From NCBI RefSeq assembly GCF_000754095.2, contig NZ_JQSG02000006.1:604939-668938 (forward strand): DNA of 64,000 nucleotides, read 5' to 3'. The position numbers and the translations under genes are program-made. Origin of the DNA: Acidihalobacter prosperus. GTDB lineage: Bacteria > Pseudomonadota > Gammaproteobacteria > DSM-5130 > Acidihalobacteraceae. The notes below the pieces were generated by a model, which saw nothing but the letters and a program-made list of their open reading frames with translations, did no database searches and was not told the origin of the DNA. Shown piece after piece: positions 17,206-25,949 of the stretch; the stretch's first letter is position 1, and the number at the start of each line of letters is the position of its first letter.

Positions 17206-17511
17206 TCAGAGTTGCGACTGGAAGAAGTTCCCTAGGGCGTGCAGGGTTGATTCGTTGCGGCGGTAGTAGGTCCAGGCTCCCACGCGCCGCGCCTCGACCA
17301 GGCCCGCACGCTGCAGCAGACTGAGATAGCTCGAAACGGTGGACTGCGATAAACCGAGCTTTTCCTGGATGGCGCCCACGCAGACGCCGTATTCGTGCAC
17401 GCGGCTCATGGCCTCGTGCCCGGCAAAATGGCGGTCCGGCTCCTTGAGCAGTTCGAGAATCTGCAAGCGGGAGGCATTGGACAGCGCCTTGAAGATGATC
17501 ACGTGATCCAT
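17206..17511 (-). CDS. ArsR/SmtB family winged-helix regulator
   Basis: A 101-residue dimeric repressor-type protein. N-terminal MDHVIIFKALSNASRLQILELLKE is the family start. The recognition region GAIQEKLGLSQSTVSSYLSLLQRAGLVEARRVGAWTYYRR is well kept. Cysteine is limited to a single residue in GVCVGAI just before the DNA-binding helix, so the CxC metal site of ArsR itself is absent and the signal may be an electrophile or oxidant rather than a metal (inference). It precedes the Old Yellow Enzyme and pirin genes and is flanked by two palindromes, one before each of the first two genes, consistent with self-regulation and control of the operon. Confidence 0.9.
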   Translation of the reverse strand: MDHVIIFKALSNASRLQILELLKEPDRHFAGHEAMSRVHEYGVCVGAIQEKLGLSQSTVSSYLSLLQRAGLVEARRVGAWTYYRRNESTLHALGNFFQSQL

Positions 17512-17535
17512 GTGGCGAGCATAGCATGGTTACCT

Positions 17536-17555
17536 CGGCATATCGAAATATGCCG
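17536..17555. promoter_or_regulatory. Palindrome upstream of the arsR-type gene, probable autoregulatory operator
   Basis: A perfect inverted repeat CGGCATAT-N4-ATATGCCG, 25 bases upstream of the regulator's start codon. It shares an ATAT core with the second palindrome at 17150-17171. Confidence 0.55.
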
Positions 17556-17632
17556 AAATGTAGTCGATGGTGGCGTTGATCGGCCCGGCTGTGTGTTGGA
17601 TCATCGGGCGCACGACCACAGCGGGAGCAGGC

Positions 17633-18280
17633 ATGACCGAAGCGGTAGTGATCATGGCGCTGGCGCTCATTCTGGCTGGCTTGGCCTCGTTGTGGCGCGG
17701 CTGGCATCACCTCGCCGCGCGTCACCCGTTGCGTGCCGGCGGTCACGGCGGCGTGGGGCTGGTCCTGGTCGCCGCGGCGGGCCTGGCCGGATTCGCGGCG
17801 CTGGACCTGGCGGGCTACCAGCGCCTGACGGTCGAGCGGCCGGTGGCGGTGATCCGCTTTGCGGCGGCGGGCCCCGTCGAGTTCGTCGCCGAGCTCGTCA
17901 CGCCGGCCGGGCGCGCAAGCTACCGCTTGAAAGGACAGGACTGGCAGCTGGATGCGCGCGTGCTCAAGTGGCGGGCCTGGGCCGCGCTGCTCGGTTTCGA
18001 GCCGCTCTATCAGTTGCGGAGGCTGTCCGGCCGCTATGCCTCGGTGGCGGCCGCGCGCCGCGACCCGCACACGGTCTACGCACTGGCGCGCGACCGTGGC
18101 CTGGACGTGTGGCGCTGGTCGCGGCGGCTGCACCTGCCATTTGTCGACGCGATGTACGGCAGCTCGGTGTATCTGCCGATGGCGGCCGGTGCCGAGTATC
18201 GTGTCAGCCTCGGCGCCACGGGGCTGATCGCGCGGCCGGCGAACGCAGCCGCGAGACAGGCGGTCGATGCATGGCGCTGA
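17633..18280 (+). CDS. Conserved membrane protein of unknown function
   Basis: A 215-residue protein I do not recognise. Two hydrophobic helices are seen (about 3-18 and 40-62). They are followed by a soluble domain that alternates short beta-like stretches (RPVAVIRFAAAGPVEFVAELVTPAGRASYRLKGQDWQLDARVLKWRAW) and ends with a compact segment SSVYLPMAAGAEYRVSLGATGLIARP. No transport or catalytic motif is visible. ATG 17633 with GGGAG upstream was chosen over an earlier ATG because it places the first helix at the N-terminus. It is divergent from the arsR-type gene and its stop is 4 bases from the stop of the convergent oxygenase gene. Confidence 0.7.
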   Translation: MTEAVVIMALALILAGLASLWRGWHHLAARHPLRAGGHGGVGLVLVAAAGLAGFAALDLAGYQRLTVERPVAVIRFAAAGPVEFVAELVTPAGRASYRLKGQDWQLDARVLKWRAWAALLGFEPLYQLRRLSGRYASVAAARRDPHTVYALARDRGLDVWRWSRRLHLPFVDAMYGSSVYLPMAAGAEYRVSLGATGLIARPANAAARQAVDAWR

Positions 18281-18284
18281 GGCG

Positions 18285-19082
18285 TCATATCCACAGCGCG
18301 CGCGGCCCGAAATAGGCCATGTCCTTGGCGCGCCGCGCGAGGTCTGCGAGCAGGCTCGCGGAGGGGTCGGTGCAGTAGGTCATGCTGACGAGCACGCGAC
18401 GTTCGCCCCGTGCCAGTGGCGTCACGCGGTGTCGCACGCGACAACCCTCGAAAATCACCAGCGTGTTGGGCGGCGTGGGCACGCGTTCGACGGATTCGCC
18501 GCGCCGAGCTTCTAGCCATGCCGACGACACGCCGCCGCGGTCATTGCCGCGATTTTCGATAGACAGCAGCACAGTGAAATGCCGCCCGCGGTAGAAATCG
18601 TGGTCGTAGTGCCAGCCGATATGATCACCGGAGCGCTCATAGAGCAATACGGAGCAAGCGCTCTGATCGCCCACGGGGACCGGCATCAGCGACGCGCCGA
18701 CGATCCGCGAACACAGCGCCTGCAGTTCCTCGGAAAGATAGAGTCCGATCACCGCCGGCGCCACCTCGAGCAGGGTGTCGTAGGAAAGGGTGCCGCCGCG
18801 CTTGTGTCCGGGGATCAGGCTGCGATCCGCGGCATGGCCGGCCAGGCAAGCTTCCCGCAGCGCGTACAGGGATTCCGGCGGCAGGCAGTCATGCAGACGG
18901 GCGAGATGGGTGGAGAAAGCGGGCGTATCGGCCGGTAGCGACAGCGAATGGCCGGCCTGCCAGTCGCGGATCGCGGGCAAGGCCGCCGCCAGCCGCCCCA
19001 GACGGGTCTGCTGGCGGGAAAAGCGCAGCATGGCATAGGCGAGACCTAGGGTGGCGAGGGCGAAGCCGAAAGTCAGAAACAT
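18285..19082 (-). CDS. 2OG-Fe(II) oxygenase, membrane anchored
   Basis: A 265-residue protein with one N-terminal hydrophobic helix (about 3-20), followed by a cupin-like oxygenase domain of the prolyl-hydroxylase type. The iron site is GWHYDHDFY (His-X-Asp) and the distal His in RVRHRVTPL; the Arg in GERRVLVSMTY would bind 2-oxoglutarate. Such enzymes hydroxylate proteins, lipids or small molecules. The membrane anchor suggests a substrate at the membrane. An in-frame ATG 13 codons upstream is also possible; ATG 19082 has CGGAG before it. The gene is divergent from the flavoprotein gene at 19179, with 96 bases between. Confidence 0.8.
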   Translation of the reverse strand: MFLTFGFALATLGLAYAMLRFSRQQTRLGRLAAALPAIRDWQAGHSLSLPADTPAFSTHLARLHDCLPPESLYALREACLAGHAADRSLIPGHKRGGTLSYDTLLEVAPAVIGLYLSEELQALCSRIVGASLMPVPVGDQSACSVLLYERSGDHIGWHYDHDFYRGRHFTVLLSIENRGNDRGGVSSAWLEARRGESVERVPTPPNTLVIFEGCRVRHRVTPLARGERRVLVSMTYCTDPSASLLADLARRAKDMAYFGPRALWI

Positions 19083-19178
19083 GGCATACTCCGGGCGCTG
19101 CGAAGGGGCGGAAGCGATCATCGGGATGACCAAGTTACCGGAAGCGTTTGACAGCCGGATAACCGTGCGGAGGGCTGC

Positions 19179-20375
19179 GTGCGTTTCGACGTCATCGTGA
19201 TTGGCGCCGGCGCGGCGGGCATGTTGTGCGCAGCGGAGGCCGGCGCGCGTGGCCGTCGGGTGCTGCTGATCGACCATGCCGCGCGGATCGGCGAACGCAT
19301 CCGGGTGTCCGGCGGCGGTCGCTGCAATTTCACCAACCGCGAGGTGGCACCCGGCCATTATCTATCGCGCAATCCGCATTTCGTGCGTTCCGCGCTCGCG
19401 CGGTTCACTCCCTGGGACTTCATCGCGCGTGTCGAGCGACAGGGCATCGCCTACCACGAGCGCGATCACGGTCAGCTGTTCTGCGACGATTCGGCGCAGG
19501 CGATCATCGACCTGCTGCGGCAGGACTGCGACGGCGCCGGCGTGCGTTGGGCGCAGCCCTGCAAGGTGCATGCGGTTCGCGGGCTCGACGGCAGCGGGGT
19601 GGAGCGTTTCGAGGTCGACACCGATCAGGGACGTTTCCGCGGCATGTCCCTGGTGGTCGCGACCGGCGGACTGGCCGTGCCCAAGATGGGCGCCACGCCC
19701 TTCGGTTACCGTCTGGCGGAGCAGTTCGGCCTGCCGGTGGTGCCGCCGATGGCGGCGCTGGTGCCGCTCGTGCTGCCGCCCGATCTGCTGGCCGCGCTCA
19801 AGCCGCTGTCCGGTGTATCGGTCGAGGCCATGACGCGGGTGCCGCCATCCTCGCCCGCATTTCAGGAGAGCGTGCTGCTGACCCATCGCGGGCTTTCGGG
19901 GCCGGCCATCCTGCAGGCTTCGAGCTACTGGCAGTTCGGCGGCGCTCGGGGGCCGGTGCGCATCGATCTGCTGCCCGGCGAGGATGGCGCGCGCTGGCTG
20001 GCCGGACAGCAGCGCTCGCGGGCGTTGCTGTCCACTCTGCTGTCGGAGCGTCTGCCGCGACGCTTCGCGCAGGCCTGGTGCACGCTCGCGGGGGGCGATC
20101 GACCGCTCGACACCTATGCCCGTCGCGATCTTGAAGCCCTCGGCGAGCGACTCAACACTTGGTCGCTGACGCCCTCCGGAACGCTGGGCTACGCGAAGGC
20201 GGAAGTGACGCTTGGCGGCGTGGATACCGATGCGCTGTCTTCCAGAACCCTGGAGGCGCGCGAAGTGCCGGGGCTTTATTTCGTCGGCGAGGTGGTGGAT
20301 GTGACCGGCTGGCTGGGCGGCTACAATTTTCAGTGGGCCTGGTCCTCGGGCTGGGTGGCCGGGCAGTTCGCCTGA
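19179..20375 (+). CDS. HI0933/BaiN-type NAD(P)/FAD-dependent oxidoreductase
   Basis: A 398-residue flavoprotein. The N-terminal Rossmann motif is VIVIGAGAAGMLCAAEAGARG, followed by the family signature RIRVSGGGRCNFTN. The C-terminal end, GLYFVGEVVDVTGWLGGYNFQWAWSSGWVAGQ, is also a hallmark. Members include E. coli YhiN (RdsA) and BaiN; the reaction is not well defined in most. GTG 19179 is preceded by GGAGG at a good distance and begins the protein directly before the Rossmann strand. Confidence 0.9.
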   Translation: MRFDVIVIGAGAAGMLCAAEAGARGRRVLLIDHAARIGERIRVSGGGRCNFTNREVAPGHYLSRNPHFVRSALARFTPWDFIARVERQGIAYHERDHGQLFCDDSAQAIIDLLRQDCDGAGVRWAQPCKVHAVRGLDGSGVERFEVDTDQGRFRGMSLVVATGGLAVPKMGATPFGYRLAEQFGLPVVPPMAALVPLVLPPDLLAALKPLSGVSVEAMTRVPPSSPAFQESVLLTHRGLSGPAILQASSYWQFGGARGPVRIDLLPGEDGARWLAGQQRSRALLSTLLSERLPRRFAQAWCTLAGGDRPLDTYARRDLEALGERLNTWSLTPSGTLGYAKAEVTLGGVDTDALSSRTLEAREVPGLYFVGEVVDVTGWLGGYNFQWAWSSGWVAGQFA

Positions 20376-20496
20376 GTCGCCGGCCCGGCGATTCGAAATA
20401 AACCGCGAATTGGGCCGCCCGTTCGGCTACAATGCGCGCCCTTGTTCCCATTGGCCCGCGTTTCTCGCAATCCGGGCCCTCGCCAGCAGGCCGCCC

Positions 20497-22419
20497 ATGT
20501 CAGCAGTTCCGTCCCCGCGTTTCGCCGATCTGGCGCTCGCGCCCGCCATCCTCAAGGCCGTCGAAGAGATCGGCTACGAGTCGCCCTCGCCGATTCAGGC
20601 GCAAAGCATCCCGCCGTTGCTGGAAGGCCGCGATCTGCTCGGCATGGCCCAGACCGGTACGGGCAAGACGGCGGCCTTCGCGTTGCCGTTGTTGAGCCGC
20701 CTGGATCTCGCGCGGGCGGAGCCGCAGATTCTGGTGCTGACGCCCACGCGCGAACTGGCGATCCAGGTCGCGGAGGCCATGCAGACCTATGCCCGTCACC
20801 TCAAGGGCTTCCACGTACTCCCGGTCTACGGCGGCCAGGGCATGGATACGCAGCTGCGCCAGTTGCGGCGCGGCGCACATGTCATCGTCGGCACGCCTGG
20901 GCGGGTGCAGGATCATCTGCGCCGACGCACGCTTTCGCTCTCCGGCCTGTCCGCGCTGGTGCTGGACGAGGCCGACGAAATGCTGCGCATGGGCTTCATC
21001 GACGACGTCGAGGCGATTCTCACGCATACGCCGACGACACGTCAGGTGGCGCTGTTTTCGGCGACCATGCCGGAGGCGATCCGCCGCGTGGCGCGTACCC
21101 ACCTGCGCGAGCCGGTGGAGATCCGCATCCAGTCGAAAACCACCACCGTGGCGACCATCAACCAGCGCTACTGGCTGGTCAGCGGCGCGCACAAGCTCGA
21201 TGCGCTGACACGCATGCTGGAGGTCGAGGATACCGACGCGCTGATCGTCTTCGTGCGCACGAAAACCGCCACGGCCGAACTGGCCGAGAAGCTGGAGGCG
21301 CGCGGTTATGCTTGCGCCGCGCTCAACGGCGACATGAATCAGCTGCAGCGCGAAAAGACCGTCGAACGCCTGAAGTCGGGCAGCCTCGATATCGTGGTGG
21401 CGACGGATGTGGCCGCGCGCGGACTGGATGTGTCGCGTATCAGCCACGTCATCAATTACGACATTCCCAACGATACAGAAGCCTATGTGCATCGTATCGG
21501 ACGTACCGGACGCGCCGGACGCAAGGGCGAGGCGATCCTGTTCGTGTCGCCGCGCGAACGGCGCATGCTGCGTGCGATCGAGATCGCGACCGGCCAGCCG
21601 ATCTCCCAGATGCAGTTGCCCAGCCACGAAGCCGTCACCGACCGCCGCGTTGCGCAGTTCAAGCAGCGCATTGGCGAGGTGATGGCCTCGCAGGCGCTTT
21701 CACCCTTCGAGAACCTGATCGAATCCTATCAGGCCGAACACGATGTCGGTCCGACCGAGATCGCGGCGGCGCTGGCCTACCTGCTTCAGCGCGAGCGTCC
21801 ATTGTTTGCGCTGCCCCGACCGGTCGCGGACAAACCCGCGCCGCGCAGGAGTGAAGCCGTCTCTGTGGATGCCGGCAATCCGGCACCGCGCAAGCGCACG
21901 TCGAAGCGCGAATCGCAGCCGGAAATGGTGCGCTACCGTCTCGACGTCGGGCGCGAACACGGTGTGCAGCCCAAGCATATCGTTGGCGCGATCGCCAACG
22001 AGGCCGGCGTCGAAAGTCGCCACATCGGCCAGATCAAGCTGTTCGACGATTACAGCACCGTTGAACTGCCGGAAGGCATGCCGAAAGACATTTTCCGCCA
22101 CCTGCAGAAGGTCTGGGTATGCGGACGGCCGTTGCAGATCAGCGAACTGGGTGGAGGCGATGACGCAGGCCTCGCGCCCGTGCGTCGCCGTACCGGTGCG
22201 CCGCGTTCGACTGGGGGCAAGCGGGCAGGCGGCGCCAGGGCGGGAGCCGGCAAGGCGGGGGCTGGCAAGGCGGCGAAGCCGGCTACGCGCCCCAGCGAGC
22301 GGGCGTCCGCCAAACGAGGCAAGTCTGGGCCGGCGACAGGCAAACGCAATGCAGGCATCTCGCCGGCCGCGCCGCGGACGAAGCTGGGTGTGAAGAAACG
22401 ACCCAAGGACGAAGGCTAG
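20497..22419 (+). CDS. deaD: DEAD-box RNA helicase with DbpA-type RNA-binding domain (DeaD/CsdA)
   Basis: A 640-residue ATP-dependent RNA helicase for ribosome assembly and cold-tolerance RNA remodelling. The Q motif (YESPSPIQAQSIP), [20 protein letters not shown] in VLDEADEML, SAT and [11 protein letters not shown] are all present. After the two RecA-like domains comes a helical dimerisation-type region. A DbpA-like RNA-binding domain follows (MVRYRLDVGREHGVQPKHIVGAIANEAGV...VELPEGMPKD). The last 75 residues are a Lys/Arg/Gly/Ala-rich tail. A TACAAT box at 20428-20433 may be a -10, without a good -35. The gene faces a cold-shock protein gene, which fits a cold role. Confidence 0.92.
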   Translation: MSAVPSPRFADLALAPAILKAVEEIGYESPSPIQAQSIPPLLEGRDLLGMAQTGTGKTAAFALPLLSRLDLARAEPQILVLTPTRELAIQVAEAMQTYARHLKGFHVLPVYGGQGMDTQLRQLRRGAHVIVGTPGRVQDHLRRRTLSLSGLSALVLDEADEMLRMGFIDDVEAILTHTPTTRQVALFSATMPEAIRRVARTHLREPVEIRIQSKTTTVATINQRYWLVSGAHKLDALTRMLEVEDTDALIVFVRTKTATAELAEKLEARGYACAALNGDMNQLQREKTVERLKSGSLDIVVATDVAARGLDVSRISHVINYDIPNDTEAYVHRIGRTGRAGRKGEAILFVSPRERRMLRAIEIATGQPISQMQLPSHEAVTDRRVAQFKQRIGEVMASQALSPFENLIESYQAEHDVGPTEIAAALAYLLQRERPLFALPRPVADKPAPRRSEAVSVDAGNPAPRKRTSKRESQPEMVRYRLDVGREHGVQPKHIVGAIANEAGVESRHIGQIKLFDDYSTVELPEGMPKDIFRHLQKVWVCGRPLQISELGGGDDAGLAPVRRRTGAPRSTGGKRAGGARAGAGKAGAGKAAKPATRPSERASAKRGKSGPATGKRNAGISPAAPRTKLGVKKRPKDEG

Positions 22420-22521
22420 GGGGTCGCACACCATCCGCGCTGCGGCGGACCGATAGGGTGGAACGAAAACAAAATACCATCGAACGCGGCGGACGCCGGT
22501 CCAGGGAAGGCAAACTACGGA

Positions 22522-22558
22522 ACCCTGCTATTCGCAGGGTCCCGTCATAATCCGGGAC
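22522..22558. terminator. Two overlapping stem-loops between convergent deaD and csp genes
   Basis: ACCCTGC-N5-GCAGGGT (22522-22540) overlaps GTCCCG-N8-CGGGAC (22539-22558). They lie in the gap between the converging stops and could end transcripts from both sides. No U-tract follows either stem, so Rho-independent termination is not assured. Confidence 0.4.
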
Positions 22559-22570
22559 GTGGGGCCCTGA

Positions 22571-22774
22571 TTACTGTGCGACGACGTTCGCCGCTTGGGG
22601 TCCCTTCGGGCCCTGCTGGAGGTCGAAGGTCACCTTCTGACCTTCCGCCAGGGTCTTGAAGCCCTGGGCCTGGATCGCGCTGAAGTGCACGAAGACGTCA
22701 TCACCACCGTTGTCCTGGGCGATAAAGCCGAAGCCCTTGGACTCGTTGAACCACTTCACAGTACCTGTAGCCAT
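22571..22774 (-). CDS. Cold-shock protein (CspA family)
   Basis: A 67-residue OB-fold protein that binds single-stranded RNA and DNA. The start [34 protein letters not shown] carries both RNA-binding motifs, KGFGFI and VFVHF. An in-frame codon further upstream would add eight residues (ATPGTYQM), but the canonical length supports ATG 22774. The long upstream region (318 bases to the next gene) could hold a temperature-sensitive 5' leader as in cspA. That is inference from family knowledge, not seen directly. Confidence 0.93.
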   Translation of the reverse strand: MATGTVKWFNESKGFGFIAQDNGGDDVFVHFSAIQAQGFKTLAEGQKVTFDLQQGPKGPQAANVVAQ

Positions 22775-23092
22775 TTGATATGTACCTGGTGTTGCCAAAT
22801 AAAGGATGTTGTTGACTGCAGACGAAGGGGGTTAAGGGTGATGCCGAAGGGACAACCAAAACAACCTTAGCGTTGACTGCAGCGGCTACAGTCTAGCCCA
22901 TGGTTCGGGCGAATGCTAATGGTTTGTGTGAGGGTTTGGCGCCTCTGACAGCGAGCGCTGACGCGGGCTGCAGCCCAATGTATGATAACCGCCTGCCTGC
23001 CTGACGCGTGCTCGCCGGCCTCGCGAACCGGACGCGGGAAACGGCATTCCGCACGACCGCCGCCGAGACGCATTCACCGACCGAGCCTTGTT
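22775..23092. other. Intergenic region between divergent csp and dedA genes
   Basis: About 320 bases with no gene. It should hold the csp promoter and leader on the minus strand and the dedA promoter on the plus strand. An 11-base direct repeat, GTTGACTGCAG, occurs at 22811-22821 and 22872-22882. No convincing -35/-10 pair was found. Confidence 0.4.
22811..22882. repeat. Direct repeat GTTGACTGCAG, two copies 61 bases apart
   Basis: Perfect 11-base copies at 22811-22821 and 22872-22882, upstream of the cold-shock gene. Each contains a TTGACT hexamer on the plus strand and a CTGCAG palindrome. Six helical turns of spacing (about 61 bases) would suit a dimeric binding factor. Confidence 0.35.
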
Positions 23093-23737
23093 TTGACCGC
23101 CCAGTACATACAGCAATATATCGCGGCGCATCAGGCCTTTTTCCATGCCTACGGTTATGCGGCCGTATTCTTTCTGGTGTTGCTGGAGGACTTCGCCCTG
23201 CCGTCGCCGGGGGAACTGGTGCTCATCGGCACGGCGCTGATCGCCTCCCAAGGCGGGCTGCAGATTGCGCCCTTGCTGATGCTCGCCTGGCTGGGTGCGG
23301 TGATCGGCGACAACATCGGGTTCGCCATCGGATACTTCGGCGGCGCGCGCCTGCTGGTGCGTTACGGCAAGCGCGTGGGCCTCACGCACGAGCGGCTCGA
23401 CCGGGTGCATCGGTTTTTCGAGCGTTACGGCGGCGAGGTGGTGCTGGTGGCGCGTTTTTTTCAGGGTGCGCGCCAGCTCAATGGCATCGTCGCTGGCAGC
23501 GCCGGCATGCCGTGGCGGCGCTTTCTGGTCTACAACGCCATTGGCGCGGCGCTCTGGGTCGGTGCCTGGGGATATGGCGTCTATGCACTCGGCAAGCGGT
23601 TTTTCGACTATCTGCCGCTGATCGAGCGTTTTTCCTTCTATCTGGGCCTGACGGCGATCGTGCTGCTGCTGGCCGGCGCGCTCTGGTGGGGTTGGCGACG
23701 TGTGCGCCGCAAGGCGATTTGTGATGGCAATGACTGA
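23093..23737 (+). CDS. DedA family membrane protein
   Basis: A 214-residue inner-membrane protein of the DedA (SNARE-associated, PF09335) family, linked to undecaprenyl-phosphate or phospholipid recycling and membrane homeostasis. Landmarks are [26 protein letters not shown], the acidic residue in [13 protein letters not shown], and the Arg motif [28 protein letters not shown]. Four to five hydrophobic helices are visible. The start is uncertain: TTG 23093 gives [16 protein letters not shown] and a usual length; a longer open frame upstream has no family-like residues. The end overlaps the recQ start by 14 bases. Confidence 0.85.
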   Translation: MTAQYIQQYIAAHQAFFHAYGYAAVFFLVLLEDFALPSPGELVLIGTALIASQGGLQIAPLLMLAWLGAVIGDNIGFAIGYFGGARLLVRYGKRVGLTHERLDRVHRFFERYGGEVVLVARFFQGARQLNGIVAGSAGMPWRRFLVYNAIGAALWVGAWGYGVYALGKRFFDYLPLIERFSFYLGLTAIVLLLAGALWWGWRRVRRKAICDGND

Positions 23738-25871
23738 GCGGCCGCGCACGCGAGCCGAAGCCCTGTTGCACACGGTCTTCGGCTACGAGCGATTCCGTGG
23801 CGAACAGGCCGATATCGTGGAGCATGTGAGCACTGGCGGCGATGCGCTGGTGCTGATGCCGACGGGGGGCGGCAAGTCGCTGTGCTACCAGATTCCCGCG
23901 TTGCTGCGCGAGGGTGTTGGCGTCGTGGTGTCGCCGCTGATCGCGCTGATGCAGGACCAGGTGGCTGCCCTGCGGCAGAATGGCGTGCGCGCGGCATTCC
24001 TGAATTCGAGCCTCAGCGCCGAGGCATCGCGCGAGGTCGAGTCCCAGCTGATGGCGGGCGAACTGGATCTGCTTTACGTGGCGCCCGAGCGGTTGCTGAT
24101 GCCCCGGACACTGGAGCAGCTGGCCGGAATCCGCGTGGCGCTGTTCGCGATCGACGAAGCCCATTGCGTGTCGCAGTGGGGGCATGACTTCCGCCCCGAA
24201 TACATCCGGTTGTCGATGCTGCATGAGCGATTTCCCGAAATACCCCGGATCGCGCTGACGGCAACGGCGGATGAAGCGACCCGAGAGGAGATCGTCGAGC
24301 GACTCGGTCTCGATGCGGCGCGGGTGTTCGTCAGCGGTTTCGACCGGCCGAACATCCGCTATCGCATTTCGGAAGAGAGCGGGGACGCGCGCCAGCGCCT
24401 GCTGGGATTCATCCGCGAGGAGCATGCCGGCGAGGCCGGTATCGTGTATTGCCTATCGCGCAAGCGTGTGGAAGCGGTGGCCGAGTGGCTGTGCGCGAAG
24501 GGGCTGGACGCGCTGCCCTATCATGCCGGCATGCCGGCCGAGCAGCGGCAGGCGAATCAGTCGCGCTTCCTGCGCGAGGAAGGCGTGATCATGGTTGCCA
24601 CCATCGCCTTCGGCATGGGTATCGACAAGCCGGATGTGCGTTTCGTCGCGCACCTCAACCTGCCGCGCAGTCTCGAAGCCTACTATCAGGAAACCGGTCG
24701 CGCGGGCCGCGACGGCCTGCCGGCCGATGCCTGGATGAGCTATGGCTTGCAGGATGTCATCACCCTGCGGCAGATGCAGGCCGGTTCCGAGGCCGACGAG
24801 ACGCGCAAGCGGCTCGAACGCCACAAGCTCGACGCCATGCTGGGCTTGTGCGAACTGACGGGCTGCCGTCGCGAGGCCCTGCTCCGCTATTTCGGCGATG
24901 TGCTTGAGGCGCCCTGCGGTAATTGCGACAACTGTCTGTCGCCGCCCGAAACCTGGGATGCCACGGTGGCGGCGCAGAAAGCGCTGTCCTGCGTGCACCG
25001 CACCGGGCAGCGATTTGGCGTGAATCATGTGGTCGATGTGCTGCTCGGCCGAGACAGCGAGCGCATGCGCTCGCTGGGGCACGACCGCCTGAGCACCTAC
25101 GGTATCGGCAGCGAGCTGGATACCGCCGGTTGGCGCGGACTGTTTCGTCAGCTGATCGCGCGCGGCCTGCTGACGGTGGACCTGCAGGGACACGGCAGTC
25201 TGCTGCTCACCGAGGCGAGTCGGCCCGTGCTGCGTGGCGAACAGCGCCTGCATCTGCGCGTGCAGCGCGTGACGGCCGCGCGGCGCCCGCGGACGCGTGC
25301 GACGGCGGATGCCGACTTCTCGGACGCGGCAGACGCGAAGCTCTGGGCAGGACTGCGCCAGCTACGCCAGCGCCTGGCCGAATCCCAGGGCGTGCCGGCC
25401 TATGTGATTTTCCATGATGCCACCTTGCGGGAAATGGTCGAGGCGCGGCCGGACACGCTCGCGCAACTGGGCGAGCTGGGTGGCGTCGGCGCACGCAAGC
25501 TCGAGGCCTACGGCAACGATGTTCTGGACGTCGTCCGCGCGCATGCCGACGACGAGGCGCGGCCGGCGCCCAGCGTCGACGAGACCCTGATGCTGTTTCG
25601 CGCGGGCATGACGGCTCCCGCGATTGCCGAGCGCCGTGAGTTGAGCCAGTCCACGATCTACGCCCATCTGGCCGAGGCGGTCGCGCGCGGCGAGATCGAG
25701 CTGGGCGAGGCGGTGGGCCTGGACGAGGCGAGTATCGCGCGGATCCGCGAAGCCTTCTCGACGCACGGCGGCGAACGCATGAAGCCGGTCTACGAGGCGC
25801 TGGAGGGGTGTTACGATTACGGCATCCTGCGTTGCGTGCGTGCCCACATGACCTCGATCAAGCGCGCGTGA
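23724..25871 (+). CDS. recQ: ATP-dependent DNA helicase RecQ
   Basis: A 715-residue 3'-5' DNA helicase for recombination and fork repair. Motifs are [16 protein letters not shown] (Walker A), [26 protein letters not shown] and [12 protein letters not shown]. The zinc site is [17 protein letters not shown]...CGNCDNC. The RQC winged helix and the HRDC domain ([35 protein letters not shown]) follow. The C-terminus adds a helix-turn-helix-like segment, [38 protein letters not shown] 23724 or the ATG two codons later could be used. The gene overlaps the end of dedA and is probably translated with it. Confidence 0.93.
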   Translation: MAMTERPRTRAEALLHTVFGYERFRGEQADIVEHVSTGGDALVLMPTGGGKSLCYQIPALLREGVGVVVSPLIALMQDQVAALRQNGVRAAFLNSSLSAEASREVESQLMAGELDLLYVAPERLLMPRTLEQLAGIRVALFAIDEAHCVSQWGHDFRPEYIRLSMLHERFPEIPRIALTATADEATREEIVERLGLDAARVFVSGFDRPNIRYRISEESGDARQRLLGFIREEHAGEAGIVYCLSRKRVEAVAEWLCAKGLDALPYHAGMPAEQRQANQSRFLREEGVIMVATIAFGMGIDKPDVRFVAHLNLPRSLEAYYQETGRAGRDGLPADAWMSYGLQDVITLRQMQAGSEADETRKRLERHKLDAMLGLCELTGCRREALLRYFGDVLEAPCGNCDNCLSPPETWDATVAAQKALSCVHRTGQRFGVNHVVDVLLGRDSERMRSLGHDRLSTYGIGSELDTAGWRGLFRQLIARGLLTVDLQGHGSLLLTEASRPVLRGEQRLHLRVQRVTAARRPRTRATADADFSDAADAKLWAGLRQLRQRLAESQGVPAYVIFHDATLREMVEARPDTLAQLGELGGVGARKLEAYGNDVLDVVRAHADDEARPAPSVDETLMLFRAGMTAPAIAERRELSQSTIYAHLAEAVARGEIELGEAVGLDEASIARIREAFSTHGGERMKPVYEALEGCYDYGILRCVRAHMTSIKRA

Positions 25872-25949
25872 TCTCCGGCGGGAACGCCCTTGTCGCGCGA
25901 TCGTCGTAATCATATCCGAACATGATCGGGCGGGTGCCAGGAGGCGACA

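Noticed and set aside
20376-20496. Promoter for deaD at TACAAT 20428-20433
   Set aside because: No acceptable -35 at 16-18 bases. Kept only as a remark in the gene entry.
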